A stretch of DNA of 64,000 nt from Rs1 sp038900335 (GTDB taxonomy: Bacteria; Pseudomonadota; Gammaproteobacteria; Pseudomonadales; Balneatricaceae), in contig JBBMRB010000005.1 in the NCBI GenBank assembly GCA_038900335.1, positions 124,001 through 188,000 of the forward strand, given 5' to 3'. Each line of letters opens with the position of its first letter. The stretch's first letter is position 1. Position numbers and translations under genes: made by a program. The notes under the pieces are model-generated. The model searched no databases, was not told the DNA's origin, and was given only the letters and a program-made list of their open reading frames with translations. Positions 18,464 to 27,492 of this stretch are shown here, one piece after another.

Positions 18464-19543
18464 ATGAATGATTCTATTATTGCTAGCGGAGATGATTTGC
18501 AATTAAACGAAACATCATCCCTTCCTTACAAAGAGAAACCAGTACTTGATAAGTTATTCCGCTTATTTGCGGGCTCTGTCGTTACTATCACTCTTGTATT
18601 CCTTTTTAATGTATATCTAACTTATTGGCTTGAATGGCCGAGTATGATTGAGTATTTTTCTCAATTAGAATGGTTTGGTTTTGAAGCACCAAGAGTCGCT
18701 TTAACAGAACAAGCAATGACTTTGGGCTGGTGGCAAACCTTAAGCTACCTCGCAGCGATAATGGCTGTTGCAGGTTATATTGCACTAACACCAAAGCGAA
18801 AATTACGGGCTGACGCGCAACTGTTATCTGCTTTTTCTCGGTATATTATTAGAGCCGCTTTTTGGGCTGTGTTATTAATTGGTATTGCTGATTTTACGAT
18901 TTCGCTGTTACGAGTTGAAAACCTGCTCCACTATTTTGTCAGCTCAGACGTCATAGATTCATTAGGACGATCCATTGAGCGCGGAACCAATGTCCATTAT
19001 CCGTTAATTTTAGTCGCTCTCGTTATTGCAATGTTTACACGCACACTTGGCTTTACTTGGTTAGCGCTACTGGTGGTTTTTGCTGAGTTTAAAATTGTTA
19101 TACTGGTGTTCGTGTTCTCCTATGAGCAAGCCTTCATGGGTGATTTAGTACGTTTTTGGTACGCGGCATTATTCTTATTTGCAAGTTCTTATACCTTGGT
19201 CTCTGACGGTCATGTCAGAGTGGATGTTCTCTATGCGGGTTTAGGAAAAAGAGCGAAAGCTTGGTCAAATACATTTGGCATAATAATCTTGGGCTTGCCG
19301 TTGTGCTGGGTTATTTTGACAATGGGAATGTGGGGTAAAGGTTATAGTATCAATAGCCCTTTATTAAGTTTTGAAATCTCACAAAGTGGCTATGGCCTTT
19401 ATGTGAAATATTTGATGGTTGGCTATTTGGTGATTTTCTCGGTATCGATGATGGTGCAGTTTAGTGCTTATTTATTGACTAATCTTGCTGACTTGAGAAG
19501 TGAACCAGAATTAACTGATGCAGAACCCGTTCAAAAGTTTTAG
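18464..19543 (+). CDS. TRAP transporter DctQ-type permease, oversized
   Basis: Membrane subunit of the second TRAP system. The conserved DctQ core, with W-Y-A-A-L-F-L-F-A and GHVRVDVLY (249-257), sits in the second half. At 359 aa it is about twice the usual 160-200 aa. The added N-terminal part (about 1-170) carries three likely helices near 33-55, 90-108 and 128-150, and another helix pair near 178-220 leads into the core. The gene is 155 bases after the receptor and 140 bases before the large permease, on the same strand. Long Q subunits occur in this COG4665 group; I cannot tell how common this particular length is. Confidence 0.82.
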   Translation: MNDSIIASGDDLQLNETSSLPYKEKPVLDKLFRLFAGSVVTITLVFLFNVYLTYWLEWPSMIEYFSQLEWFGFEAPRVALTEQAMTLGWWQTLSYLAAIMAVAGYIALTPKRKLRADAQLLSAFSRYIIRAAFWAVLLIGIADFTISLLRVENLLHYFVSSDVIDSLGRSIERGTNVHYPLILVALVIAMFTRTLGFTWLALLVVFAEFKIVILVFVFSYEQAFMGDLVRFWYAALFLFASSYTLVSDGHVRVDVLYAGLGKRAKAWSNTFGIIILGLPLCWVILTMGMWGKGYSINSPLLSFEISQSGYGLYVKYLMVGYLVIFSVSMMVQFSAYLLTNLADLRSEPELTDAEPVQKF

Positions 19544-19683
19544 CAATTATTAGTTGTTAAACCGGTGGTGATTTAATTATTAACCAGTACGAAAGTGTAT
19601 TTGTCTGGTGTTTATATAAAATTGCCACCGCTTAATTGTGTTCTCATAACAACAACAAATCAGAATAATAAAGGTAGTATTCG

Positions 19684-22350
19684 ATGGAGTTATTTTTCTT
19701 ATTATTGTTAGTGGTACTACTGATAGTAGCATTAACATCTGGCTTCCCGGTGGCGTTTGCATTGCCTGGGTCTGCTATTGTCGCTATTGCACTCGCTTCG
19801 TTATGTGGTTGGCTCTTTACCGGCAGCCCCGATGCTTATTTTGCTCAAGGGGGACCCGTACAATGGCTCAGTGCCGGGGTCACTAATATACGAAGTTTAT
19901 ATTGGGATGTAGAGCGCGATACACTGATTGCGATTCCACTATTTATTTTCATGGGTATCATGCTACAGCGCTCTAAAATTGCCGAAGATTTATTGGTGGC
20001 AATGGCGCAGTTGTTTGGGCCTATCCCAGGTGGTTTGGGGATATCAGTTGTTATTGTTGGTGCTTTATTAGCAGCAACTACTGGTATTGTTGGTGCAACA
20101 GTTATCGCAATGGGCTTAATTTCGATGCCTGCGATGTTGCGTAATAATTATTCTAAACCTTTGGCATCGGGCATTATATGCGCCTCGGGAACACTGGGAC
20201 AAATTATACCACCATCGATAGTCTTGATTATTCTTGCCGATCAGCTCTCTAGCGCAGCCGATCAAGCTGCGACAATACGCAAGGCTGAATATAAAGAGAT
20301 TACCGGCGAAATCACCATGCCTTCTACATTTGACATTACCTCAGCCAGTGCAGGGGATATGTTTATGGGTGCGGTTATACCTGGTTTGATCTTGGTAGGT
20401 TTGTATATTACTTACATTCTTGTCACTGCACTAATTAAGCCAAAATTAGCACCACCAGTACCTTTTGAAGGCGACTATGATGCAAAATTTCTTAAAATGG
20501 TGGCTTTTGCCTTAATACCTCCTCTAGGCCTTATCCTCGTGGTATTAGGTTCTATTATTCTAGGTATAGCAACTGTTAACCAAGCCGGTGCGATAGGCGC
20601 CGTTGGTGCCATGATAATGGGTGGTTATCGCCTGATGGGCGAGCAGAAAAATCGCTATTATCCCGCGATTTTAGCTATTGTCTCGGTAGTAGCTATCAGT
20701 TTTATATTATCTAATTATGATGTCAATATTAAAAATATCAAAACAGCTGATGACCAACTAGGTGTCACACTGGCTATTATTGCAGTCACCGGTCTGATGA
20801 TTGCCGTGCTTTGGAGCACATGGCGTACCCTGAAAATTAATAATACGCTGCAAGAAGTCATGGTTGAGACAGCAAAAACAACCTCGATGGTCTTTATTAT
20901 TCTTATTGGTGCTGCGTTATTAACAACGGCATTTCGAGGTTTTGGCGGCGAGCATTTAGTTAAAGAATTTTTAACAGGGTTACCCGGTGGATTTTGGACT
21001 CAATTCGTTGTGGTCATGATCGTTATTTTCCTACTTGGTTTCTTTTTAGACTTTATCGAAATAGCTGTTGTTGTAGTGCCTATCGTAGCACCTATCTTGC
21101 TATCTGATCCCGGTGCTAACGTTACCGCTGTTTGGTTAGGTGTGATGATAGGTTTGAATATTCAAACGTCTTTCTTAACACCGCCGTTTGGTTTCGCGCT
21201 GTTTTATTTAAGAGGTGTCGCACCTGCTATTGTTAAAACAATAGAGATTTATAAGGGAGCGATAGTGTTTATTGGTTTACAAATAGTGGCACTATTAATA
21301 GCGGGCTTGTATCCGCCATTAGTTAACTACTTACCAAACCGTACAGCACTGACATCAGATACCGCACCACCACCGATGAACCCTAGGATTCAATCGTGCT
21401 TAGAAACTTATGTTTTCAGTCAATACGATGCATTGGGTGATGATTTACAAAGCAGTATCGATGCGGCTAGAAAATTAGACATTAGTTATCTGCCTGTCAA
21501 GCAAAGAAAAATACTGGCAGAAAGTTTTGTTAAAGCAGGTAATACTTTTGCACTGGTTGAAGATGTCAGAACTGCACAGGCGGCTCTCGATAAATTCTCA
21601 CCGGGTTATCGCCCGCTTCATGTTGAAGTGAGGGTGATTCAGAAAAAAGTGAGAAATATTGATAAAAAGCTCAAAGAAAATGACAAGTTCATCGCTAGGG
21701 CGAAAAGAGATGTTGGCCAAGAAGCTCGCATCGCTACACTTGAAAAACAAAATGCGGCGATGTTAGCTGAAAAGACAGCGTTAGAGTCAACGATTCCTTC
21801 GCAGTGGAAAGAGCAGCGCGCTCAATTTGAGACGCTGGCTAAAGCCCTGTCAAAAGCTCGTAACTTATACCGCAATAATTCAGACTCTGCGTATGAGCCT
21901 TTAATAGAATTAAACAAAACACTTAATTCTGTTGATCAATTAGTTGCAATAGAGCCCGTTATTTTAGAGCTGCGATCAGTGATTGAACAAGTCAGTTCAA
22001 AAGCCGATGCCAAACCTGCGATGGATATCATCAAAGGCGTTGAAAGCAAGCTTGGAGTAATAAATGGTACAAGCGCTATTAAGACTAAATTGTCTAAGGC
22101 GAGAAGAGCACTGAAAAAAGTTAAAACAGCTAATGCCCTTAAAGAGTTTGAGCAAGCATTGGTATTATTAAAAGCTGACATTGATTGGCGTAGTAAAGCA
22201 AATAAAGAATTACTACCGGCGATTGAGCAATATGATCATGCAATTAAGCTAACGATTGGTGCTCGTTTACAAGAGAAACTCTCGTTAGATCAAGCTAAGA
22301 GTATTGCCAGTTGTTTATCAATACACAAAGATGTGTCGTTAAACTTCTAA
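19684..22350 (+). CDS. TRAP transporter large permease with a C-terminal helical extension
   Basis: The first 550 residues are a DctM permease of the TakM/FcbT3 type: FIFMGIMLQRSKIAEDLL, SGTLGQIIPPSIVLIILADQ, FLDFIEIAVVVVPIVAPIL and LTPPFGFALFYLRG are visible, with an inserted segment (about 185-225 and 315-395) that separates two halves of helices. After the last helix (about 525-548) comes a Pro-rich linker (560-568), then about 320 hydrophilic residues rich in Lys, Glu, Ala and Leu with long heptad-like stretches (for example 650-720 and 780-830). No known domain is recognised there. Ribosome site AAAGGTAG before the ATG. The tail looks like a coiled-coil or helical bundle, cytoplasmic or periplasmic depending on the topology. 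Confidence 0.88.
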   Translation: MELFFLLLLVVLLIVALTSGFPVAFALPGSAIVAIALASLCGWLFTGSPDAYFAQGGPVQWLSAGVTNIRSLYWDVERDTLIAIPLFIFMGIMLQRSKIAEDLLVAMAQLFGPIPGGLGISVVIVGALLAATTGIVGATVIAMGLISMPAMLRNNYSKPLASGIICASGTLGQIIPPSIVLIILADQLSSAADQAATIRKAEYKEITGEITMPSTFDITSASAGDMFMGAVIPGLILVGLYITYILVTALIKPKLAPPVPFEGDYDAKFLKMVAFALIPPLGLILVVLGSIILGIATVNQAGAIGAVGAMIMGGYRLMGEQKNRYYPAILAIVSVVAISFILSNYDVNIKNIKTADDQLGVTLAIIAVTGLMIAVLWSTWRTLKINNTLQEVMVETAKTTSMVFIILIGAALLTTAFRGFGGEHLVKEFLTGLPGGFWTQFVVVMIVIFLLGFFLDFIEIAVVVVPIVAPILLSDPGANVTAVWLGVMIGLNIQTSFLTPPFGFALFYLRGVAPAIVKTIEIYKGAIVFIGLQIVALLIAGLYPPLVNYLPNRTALTSDTAPPPMNPRIQSCLETYVFSQYDALGDDLQSSIDAARKLDISYLPVKQRKILAESFVKAGNTFALVEDVRTAQAALDKFSPGYRPLHVEVRVIQKKVRNIDKKLKENDKFIARAKRDVGQEARIATLEKQNAAMLAEKTALESTIPSQWKEQRAQFETLAKALSKARNLYRNNSDSAYEPLIELNKTLNSVDQLVAIEPVILELRSVIEQVSSKADAKPAMDIIKGVESKLGVINGTSAIKTKLSKARRALKKVKTANALKEFEQALVLLKADIDWRSKANKELLPAIEQYDHAIKLTIGARLQEKLSLDQAKSIASCLSIHKDVSLNF

Positions 22351-22360
22351 TAGGCAGCAA

Positions 22361-22390
22361 ACTAGCGGGCTTTTGGCCCGCTAGTTCTTT
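22361..22390 (+). terminator. Rho-independent terminator of the second TRAP operon
   Basis: Perfect 10-bp stem ACTAGCGGGC (22361-22370)/GCCCGCTAGT (22376-22385), loop TTTTG, followed by TCTTT. It starts 11 bases after the stop codon. Confidence 0.85.
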
Positions 22391-22525
22391 AATAATCATT
22401 AACGCCATCGCGGCTAATCACTACCTTATATTTAAATTCAACTCCCATTTAATCCTTAAGCTTGATAATAACCAGTACATTAGTTTAACTGGACAATAGC
22501 CTGGGATATCATCGAAAGGTTAAAC

Positions 22526-22867
22526 ATGCCACATTGTATTATTGAATATTCGACGCCTATACAAGAGAGCGTGCCCGCAAAAGTGCTATTAAACACGGTA
22601 CATAAGGCGGCAATTAACAGTCAGCTATTTAGTGTTGATGATATCAAGACCAGGCTAGTGCCATTTTCGCAAGATCAGCTAATACTGGCGACAGCCAATT
22701 TTATCCATGTCAGTGTGCACATACTAAGTGGTAGAACGATAGAGCAGCGCGCGCAGCTATCTGCACTGATGCTAAAGGCATTAAATGAGTTGGTGTTGGA
22801 GTCTATTAGTATTAGTGTCAATATTGTTGAGTTAGAAAGAGACTGCTATGCTAAAACAGTTAAATAG
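22526..22867 (+). CDS. 5-carboxymethyl-2-hydroxymuconate isomerase (CHMI)-like tautomerase
   Basis: Small cytosolic protein of the tautomerase superfamily. The N-terminus MPHCIIEYS gives the catalytic Pro (Pro2, free after Met removal) followed by the CHMI-type HxIVE-like strand. The sequence FIHVSVHILSGRTIEQRAQLS matches the second beta-alpha unit. 113 aa is slightly short of HpaF (about 125). CHMI works in homoprotocatechuate (4-hydroxyphenylacetate) meta-cleavage. No other hpa gene is present in the window, so it is either a detached pathway gene or a tautomerase for another oxo-acid. Ribosome site AAAGG about 8 bases before the ATG. Confidence 0.75.
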   Translation: MPHCIIEYSTPIQESVPAKVLLNTVHKAAINSQLFSVDDIKTRLVPFSQDQLILATANFIHVSVHILSGRTIEQRAQLSALMLKALNELVLESISISVNIVELERDCYAKTVK

Positions 22868-22929
22868 TGATGGTGAGCAGTTAAATTTTTAAATCAGATC
22901 AGCACGTAGCTAGAGCTTTACTCGCTTGT

Positions 22930-23868
22930 CTAACAAATAATAGTCTGGGCATCTAAAATTTTATGTGCTATGAGCTGCTCTAATATCGCAGTAGTTTTTT
23001 CTTGTAATCTATCTCGTAACAATCGGGCGGCAGGCGTAATAGATTGTCTGCTTGGAAAAACGAGCCATAACTCGGTTGGTGTCGGTTTGTATTGCCCCAT
23101 GATATTGACAACCTTACCTGAGAGCAAATCGGCGGATAAATCTAAGCACGATTTAACTGATAGACCTTTGCCTGCAACGCACCAGCGCCTAACAATATCG
23201 GCATCATTAGAGGCCCGATTTCCAGACATTTTGATTTTATAGCTAATACCTTCATGGCTAAATTCCCAAACATCGTGAGTGATATCGTAAATTTGATAGA
23301 GTAAAGCGTTATGAGATGCCAGCTCATGGGGGTGTTTAGGGGTGCCGTGAATATCTAAGTACTGCTGGGTTGCACAGAGTAAACGCGGCACGTTACAAAT
23401 TTTAAAGCCATATAAATTAGCATCAGTTGGCGAGCCATAACGCACTGCAATATCCACGGGATCACGATAAAAGTCGGTATTACTATCGCTAATATTAGAT
23501 TTTAGGCTAATACTTGGGTATTGATCCATTAGCTCATCTAACCAGGGGATGACCAGATTACGGCCTAAATCAGAAGAGAGCGCGATTCGCAGCTCGCCAT
23601 CAATAATATCAAGCTCGTTCTTCATGCTTTGTTTTGCTTGATCTAGCACCTGTAATGCCTGCTCGCATTGCGGTAAATACCTTTCGCCGGCACTAGATAG
23701 TCTCAAATGGCGAGTGGTACGTATAAATAGCTTGGACCCTAATTCTTTTTCAACTCGTTTCAGAGCGGCGCTCGCCGTTGCTGTACGCATATCTAGACTA
23801 GCAGCCGCGGCGGTAATGCTTCTAAATTCTGCTACTTTTATAATGAGCTGTAAGTCTTCTAATAACAT
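22930..23868 (-). CDS. LysR family transcriptional regulator
   Basis: LysR-type regulator, 312 aa. The N-terminal winged helix-turn-helix (residues 3-60: LQLIIKVAEFRSITAAAASLDMRT... ending TRHLRLSSAGERYL) and the periplasmic-binding-like effector domain (about 90-300) are present. The HTH is of the CrgA/AaeR-like group that often controls quinone or aldehyde responses. It is divergent from a quinone-oxidoreductase-type gene beginning at 24014, with two palindromes in the shared 145-base promoter region, so it probably controls that gene and itself. Confidence 0.92.
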   Translation of the reverse strand: MLLEDLQLIIKVAEFRSITAAAASLDMRTATASAALKRVEKELGSKLFIRTTRHLRLSSAGERYLPQCEQALQVLDQAKQSMKNELDIIDGELRIALSSDLGRNLVIPWLDELMDQYPSISLKSNISDSNTDFYRDPVDIAVRYGSPTDANLYGFKICNVPRLLCATQQYLDIHGTPKHPHELASHNALLYQIYDITHDVWEFSHEGISYKIKMSGNRASNDADIVRRWCVAGKGLSVKSCLDLSADLLSGKVVNIMGQYKPTPTELWLVFPSRQSITPAARLLRDRLQEKTTAILEQLIAHKILDAQTIIC

Positions 23869-23889
23869 GATTATCTAATTTTTTTTGAT

Positions 23890-23928
23890 AATATTTCAAA
23901 TATTGTAGTGTATATCATTCAATATACA
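23890..23928. promoter_or_regulatory. Two palindromes in the LysR/oxidoreductase divergent promoter
   Basis: A perfect 15-base palindrome AATATTTCAAATATT at 23890-23904 and a 7-bp inverted repeat TGTATAT (23909-23915)/ATATACA (23922-23928) with a 6-base spacer. Their size and position suit LysR recognition and activation sites. Confidence 0.5.
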
Positions 23929-24013
23929 ACAGGTATGATTGGCTTATGTTCAATTTATCGATATTAATCGCAGCTATCTAGCTTGATGCTCACAGCAGCC
24001 ATTGGAGAATGCC

Positions 24014-25039
24014 ATGAAAGCAATAGGATATACACAGTCACTAGCAATTGAGAACAAAGATTCATTACAAGATATAGAACTAGATCAACCGATTGCCACA
24101 GGGCGTGATGTCTTGGTTAAAGTGAAAGCGATCGCTGTTAACCCAGTAGATACTAAAATTAGAAACAATGTCGCACCTCCTGCAGGTGAGTACAAGGTGA
24201 TTGGTTGGGATGCGGTCGGTGAAATTGTCGCGACAGGTGAGCAAGCGAGTACATTTGCTATCGGTGATAGTGTCTATTATGCTGGCGCACTTAGTCGTGC
24301 CGGCTGCAATGCACAATACCAATTAGTGGATGAGCGTATTATTGCCCATAAGCCTAAAAGCTTAACAGATTCACAAGCTGCAGCCCTGCCATTAACAAGT
24401 ATTACGGCGTGGGAAATGCTGTTCGATCATTTAGCAATAAAACAGCAGCCAGTAGCTTCAGATAATAAATCTGATGAAGTTGTTTTAGTTGTTGGCGCAG
24501 CAGGTGGTGTCGGCTCAATTTTAATACAAATACTAAAAGCGATTAGCGGTGCCACTATCATTGCTACGGCCTCACGTGAGAGCTCACAAGCTTGGGTTAA
24601 AAAGTTAGGTGCAGATTATGTGGTTGATCATACAAAACCATTAGCAGAGCAAGTACAGGCGCTTAATATTGGCCAAGTAACACATGTTGCCAGCTTAAAT
24701 GGCACGGGTAGCTATTTTGATAGCTATACTCAAATGTTGGCACCTTTTGGCAAGATCGCATTAATCGATGGGCCTGAGTCGATAGACTTTACTAAACTTA
24801 AAGCGAAAAGTTTGTCATTGCATTATGTGTTCATGTTCACCCGCTCAGCATTTGCAACAAAAGATATGGCTGAGCAAGGGCGTTTATTAGCGCGTGTTGC
24901 TGAACTGGTTGATCTAGGTGTTATTCAAACGACGGTCGGTAAACACCTTGGTGTTATTAATGCAGAAAACTTAAGAGCTGCTCATCAAGAGCTTGAGTCA
25001 GGTACTTCAATCGGCAAAATCGTATTAGAAGATTTTTAA
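24014..25039 (+). CDS. Zinc-type alcohol dehydrogenase family/quinone oxidoreductase
   Basis: Medium-chain dehydrogenase/reductase of the NADPH:quinone reductase branch (zinc-type family in name but without the zinc ligands). GroES-like N-terminal domain with VKVKAIAVNPVDTKIR, then the Rossmann loop VGAAGGVGSILIQ and the family-typical VYYAGALSRAGCNAQYQLVDE. 341 aa from the chosen ATG. The open frame begins at a TTG (24002), but TGGAGA at 24003-24008 is an ideal ribosome site for the ATG at 24014, so that start is used. It is divergent from a LysR regulator that likely controls it. Probable role: reduction of quinones or reactive enones/aldehydes. Confidence 0.9.
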   Translation: MKAIGYTQSLAIENKDSLQDIELDQPIATGRDVLVKVKAIAVNPVDTKIRNNVAPPAGEYKVIGWDAVGEIVATGEQASTFAIGDSVYYAGALSRAGCNAQYQLVDERIIAHKPKSLTDSQAAALPLTSITAWEMLFDHLAIKQQPVASDNKSDEVVLVVGAAGGVGSILIQILKAISGATIIATASRESSQAWVKKLGADYVVDHTKPLAEQVQALNIGQVTHVASLNGTGSYFDSYTQMLAPFGKIALIDGPESIDFTKLKAKSLSLHYVFMFTRSAFATKDMAEQGRLLARVAELVDLGVIQTTVGKHLGVINAENLRAAHQELESGTSIGKIVLEDF

Positions 25040-25060
25040 ACTAGCGACTAATCAGTAAAA

Positions 25061-25091
25061 ATCACACTAGTGCTATGGCGCTAGTTGTGAT
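25061..25091. terminator. Imperfect hairpin between convergent genes
   Basis: ATCACACTAGTGC (25061-25073) pairs with GCGCTAGTTGTGAT (25078-25091) with one bulged T. It lies between the convergent oxidoreductase and LysR genes; T-runs are weak, AAAAA precedes it (a T-run for the minus strand). Confidence 0.5.
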
Positions 25092-25162
25092 TGTCAGCCG
25101 CATCAGCTTTAAGTTTTCAACCAAATATAATGATTAATTTAAAGTGATATATCAGCGGCTAT

Positions 25163-26065
25163 TTATAGCTGATAAAATTTTGAAAATTGATCAATAAACC
25201 AATTTATTTTTGGATCATTGATACGGGTTTTGTGCCAGTAGATATGCAGTTGATAACTCGGCATATCAAAGGGTAGCGGGCAGGTAAGCAATGACAGTTG
25301 CTCCTTCATATGGTCTGCGTATTTCTCTGGCAGAGCCAATAGGTAGTGCGTGTTTTGAATAAAATAAGGCGCGGCTAATAAGCTTGCCGTTTTAATGGCA
25401 ATCGCTCGTGTCTTTCTACTCTTTGATAGATGTTTATCAATCACTCCTCTAATTTCATTCCAAGGCGTCACTAGTACATGCTTACTTTGTAGGTAATACT
25501 CTAGTGATATATCGCCCTTTATCGGATGTTTTGAACACCTTAAACAGACATAGCGATCTTCAAACCACGCTAAGCTCATCAAACTATTTAACGAGTCTTG
25601 CTGATCGGGTAGAGCACAAATTAAATCAAGCTCACTATTGGCTAACGCAGTCTGTGGCAACCTCTCATCGAGCTGTTTAAATTCAATATGAATATTGGCA
25701 TAGTGCTGATTTAAAAAGGCAATAAAGGGCTGCAAGCACCAAGTGGTGTAATCATTGATCGCGATGCAAAAAGTGTGTTCAGTCTCACTGCTAAAAGGCT
25801 GAGCATTGTCTAACCCATCCGATAGCATAGACAGAGCAGGCAGTACTGTTTTGGCTAATCGTTTAGCGTACTCTGTCGCGAGCATACGGTTGTCTATGCG
25901 GATAAATAAATCGTCAGCTAAACGGTTGCGTAAACGCTGTAGAGCATGGCTACAAGCAGATTGGCTAATATTAAGTTTATCAGCAGTCGCTGTTACCGAT
26001 TCTGTCTGATACATGTAGGCAAAAAGTTTTAGCAAGTTTAAGTCAATATTGGATAAATCTTTCAT
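25163..26065 (-). CDS. LysR family transcriptional regulator
   Basis: LysR-type regulator, 300 aa. The HTH runs from about residue 5 to 62 (LLKLFAYMYQTESVTATADKLNISQSACSHALQRLRNRLADDLFIR), of the NodD/LeuO-like group that often has DDLF after the recognition helix. The C-terminal effector domain starts near 90. It is divergent from the cystathionine-lyase/D-cysteine-desulfhydrase pair (228-base intergenic region), which is the best candidate target. Ligand unknown. Confidence 0.92.
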   Translation of the reverse strand: MKDLSNIDLNLLKLFAYMYQTESVTATADKLNISQSACSHALQRLRNRLADDLFIRIDNRMLATEYAKRLAKTVLPALSMLSDGLDNAQPFSSETEHTFCIAINDYTTWCLQPFIAFLNQHYANIHIEFKQLDERLPQTALANSELDLICALPDQQDSLNSLMSLAWFEDRYVCLRCSKHPIKGDISLEYYLQSKHVLVTPWNEIRGVIDKHLSKSRKTRAIAIKTASLLAAPYFIQNTHYLLALPEKYADHMKEQLSLLTCPLPFDMPSYQLHIYWHKTRINDPKINWFIDQFSKFYQL

Positions 26066-26292
26066 GTTTATAATTCATACGACCTGTGTATAAAATGCAT
26101 TGTATTCATTTTTTGTTTTAGCTTACACTGCCTGTTCTATTTGTTAAATCGTTACTTTTACTACTGCTCAATTTAACTGCAGATTTATATATCAGTCTAT
26201 TGATAGGTGTTGGCGTTATGTAGAAAACGGTGTTATTTCATTATCAAATTCGTTGAATCGCCAGTGAGAGCGATAAAGCTAAAGGAAAAATC

Positions 26293-27477
26293 ATGAAAGA
26301 TAGCAAGCGTACACTCAATATCGATACCAAGTTAACCCAGTTGGGACGAGACCCTGATAGTCAGTTTGGTTTCGTTAATGCGCCAGTGTACAGAGGCTCA
26401 ACAGTTATATTTAAAACAGTTGATGATTTAGAAAATAATCGCTCTAGATTTCATTACGGTACCGAGGGTACGCCGACTATTTCACATTTGGAAAATGCCT
26501 GGAGTGAAATAGCAGGCGCTGCAGGCACCGTTTTATCACCATCAGGCTTAGGTGCTGTATCACTTGCGCTATTATCGACATTAAAAAGTGGCGATCACTT
26601 GCTGATGACCGACAGTGTTTACAAGCCGACTCGATTTTTTTGCAATGATTTTCTAAAGCGCTTTGGGGTAGAGGTGACATATTACGACCCTATGATAGGT
26701 GCTGGTATTAATGAGCTAATCAAGGAAAATACTTCAACTATATTTTTGGAAGCGCCTGGTTCACAGAGCTTTGAAATACAAGATGTTCCAGCAATTACCG
26801 CGATTGCTCAAAGCAAAGGTATTAAAACAATTATTGATAATACTTGGGCGACACCGTTGTTTTTTAAAGCACACGAACACGGTTGTGATTTATCAGTGGA
26901 GGCCGGCACTAAGTACCTTAGCGGTCATTCTGATTTATTAATGGGGATGGTTTCTGCAAATGCTGCGACGTGGCCGGCTCTGCGCAAAACATATGATAAT
27001 TTGGCGATGTTGCCTGGTGCAGAAGATTGTTTTCTTGCCCTGCGCGGCTTGAGAACAATGCATATTCGCTTAAAGGAAGTAGAGCAGCGAGGTCTGGTAC
27101 TGGCAAGCTGGTTGCAAGAGCAGCCTGAAGTACAAAAAATATTACATCCCGCTTTTGAAGATTGCCCAGGGCATGACATTTGGAAAAGGGATTTTAGCGG
27201 ATCTACAGGTCTATTTTCAGTGGTGTTAGATCCTAAGTTTGACAAAAAAGCACTGGCAAATATGCTTGATAACATGACTATTTTTGGCATGGGTTATTCA
27301 TGGGGTGGTTTTGAAAGCTTAGTGATACCATTTGATTGCAGTAGCTATAGAACGGTAACACAGTGGGCACCTGGTGGTTTGACGATTAGGATACAGATAG
27401 GTTTAGAAAATATGGAAGATTTGAAATTTGATCTACGAGACGGCCTTGATAGATTATCTCGTACTGAAAATAACTAA
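26293..27477 (+). CDS. metC: Cystathionine beta-lyase (MetC-like)
   Basis: Fold-type I PLP enzyme of the Cys/Met family, 394 aa. The start TLNIDTKLTQLGRDPDSQFGFVNAPVYRGSTV and the GMGYSWGGFESLVIP segment near residue 337 are those of bacterial MetC, which splits cystathionine (and cysteine) to homocysteine, pyruvate and ammonia. The PLP lysine lies in VEAGTKYLSGHSDL. Ribosome site AAAGGAAAAA before the ATG. The next gene, a D-cysteine-desulfhydrase-like enzyme, begins directly after the stop codon. Together with the divergent LysR this suggests a catabolic, not biosynthetic, C-S lyase unit. Confidence 0.9.
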   Translation: MKDSKRTLNIDTKLTQLGRDPDSQFGFVNAPVYRGSTVIFKTVDDLENNRSRFHYGTEGTPTISHLENAWSEIAGAAGTVLSPSGLGAVSLALLSTLKSGDHLLMTDSVYKPTRFFCNDFLKRFGVEVTYYDPMIGAGINELIKENTSTIFLEAPGSQSFEIQDVPAITAIAQSKGIKTIIDNTWATPLFFKAHEHGCDLSVEAGTKYLSGHSDLLMGMVSANAATWPALRKTYDNLAMLPGAEDCFLALRGLRTMHIRLKEVEQRGLVLASWLQEQPEVQKILHPAFEDCPGHDIWKRDFSGSTGLFSVVLDPKFDKKALANMLDNMTIFGMGYSWGGFESLVIPFDCSSYRTVTQWAPGGLTIRIQIGLENMEDLKFDLRDGLDRLSRTENN

Positions 27478-27492
27478 GTGGTGGGACAAAAC

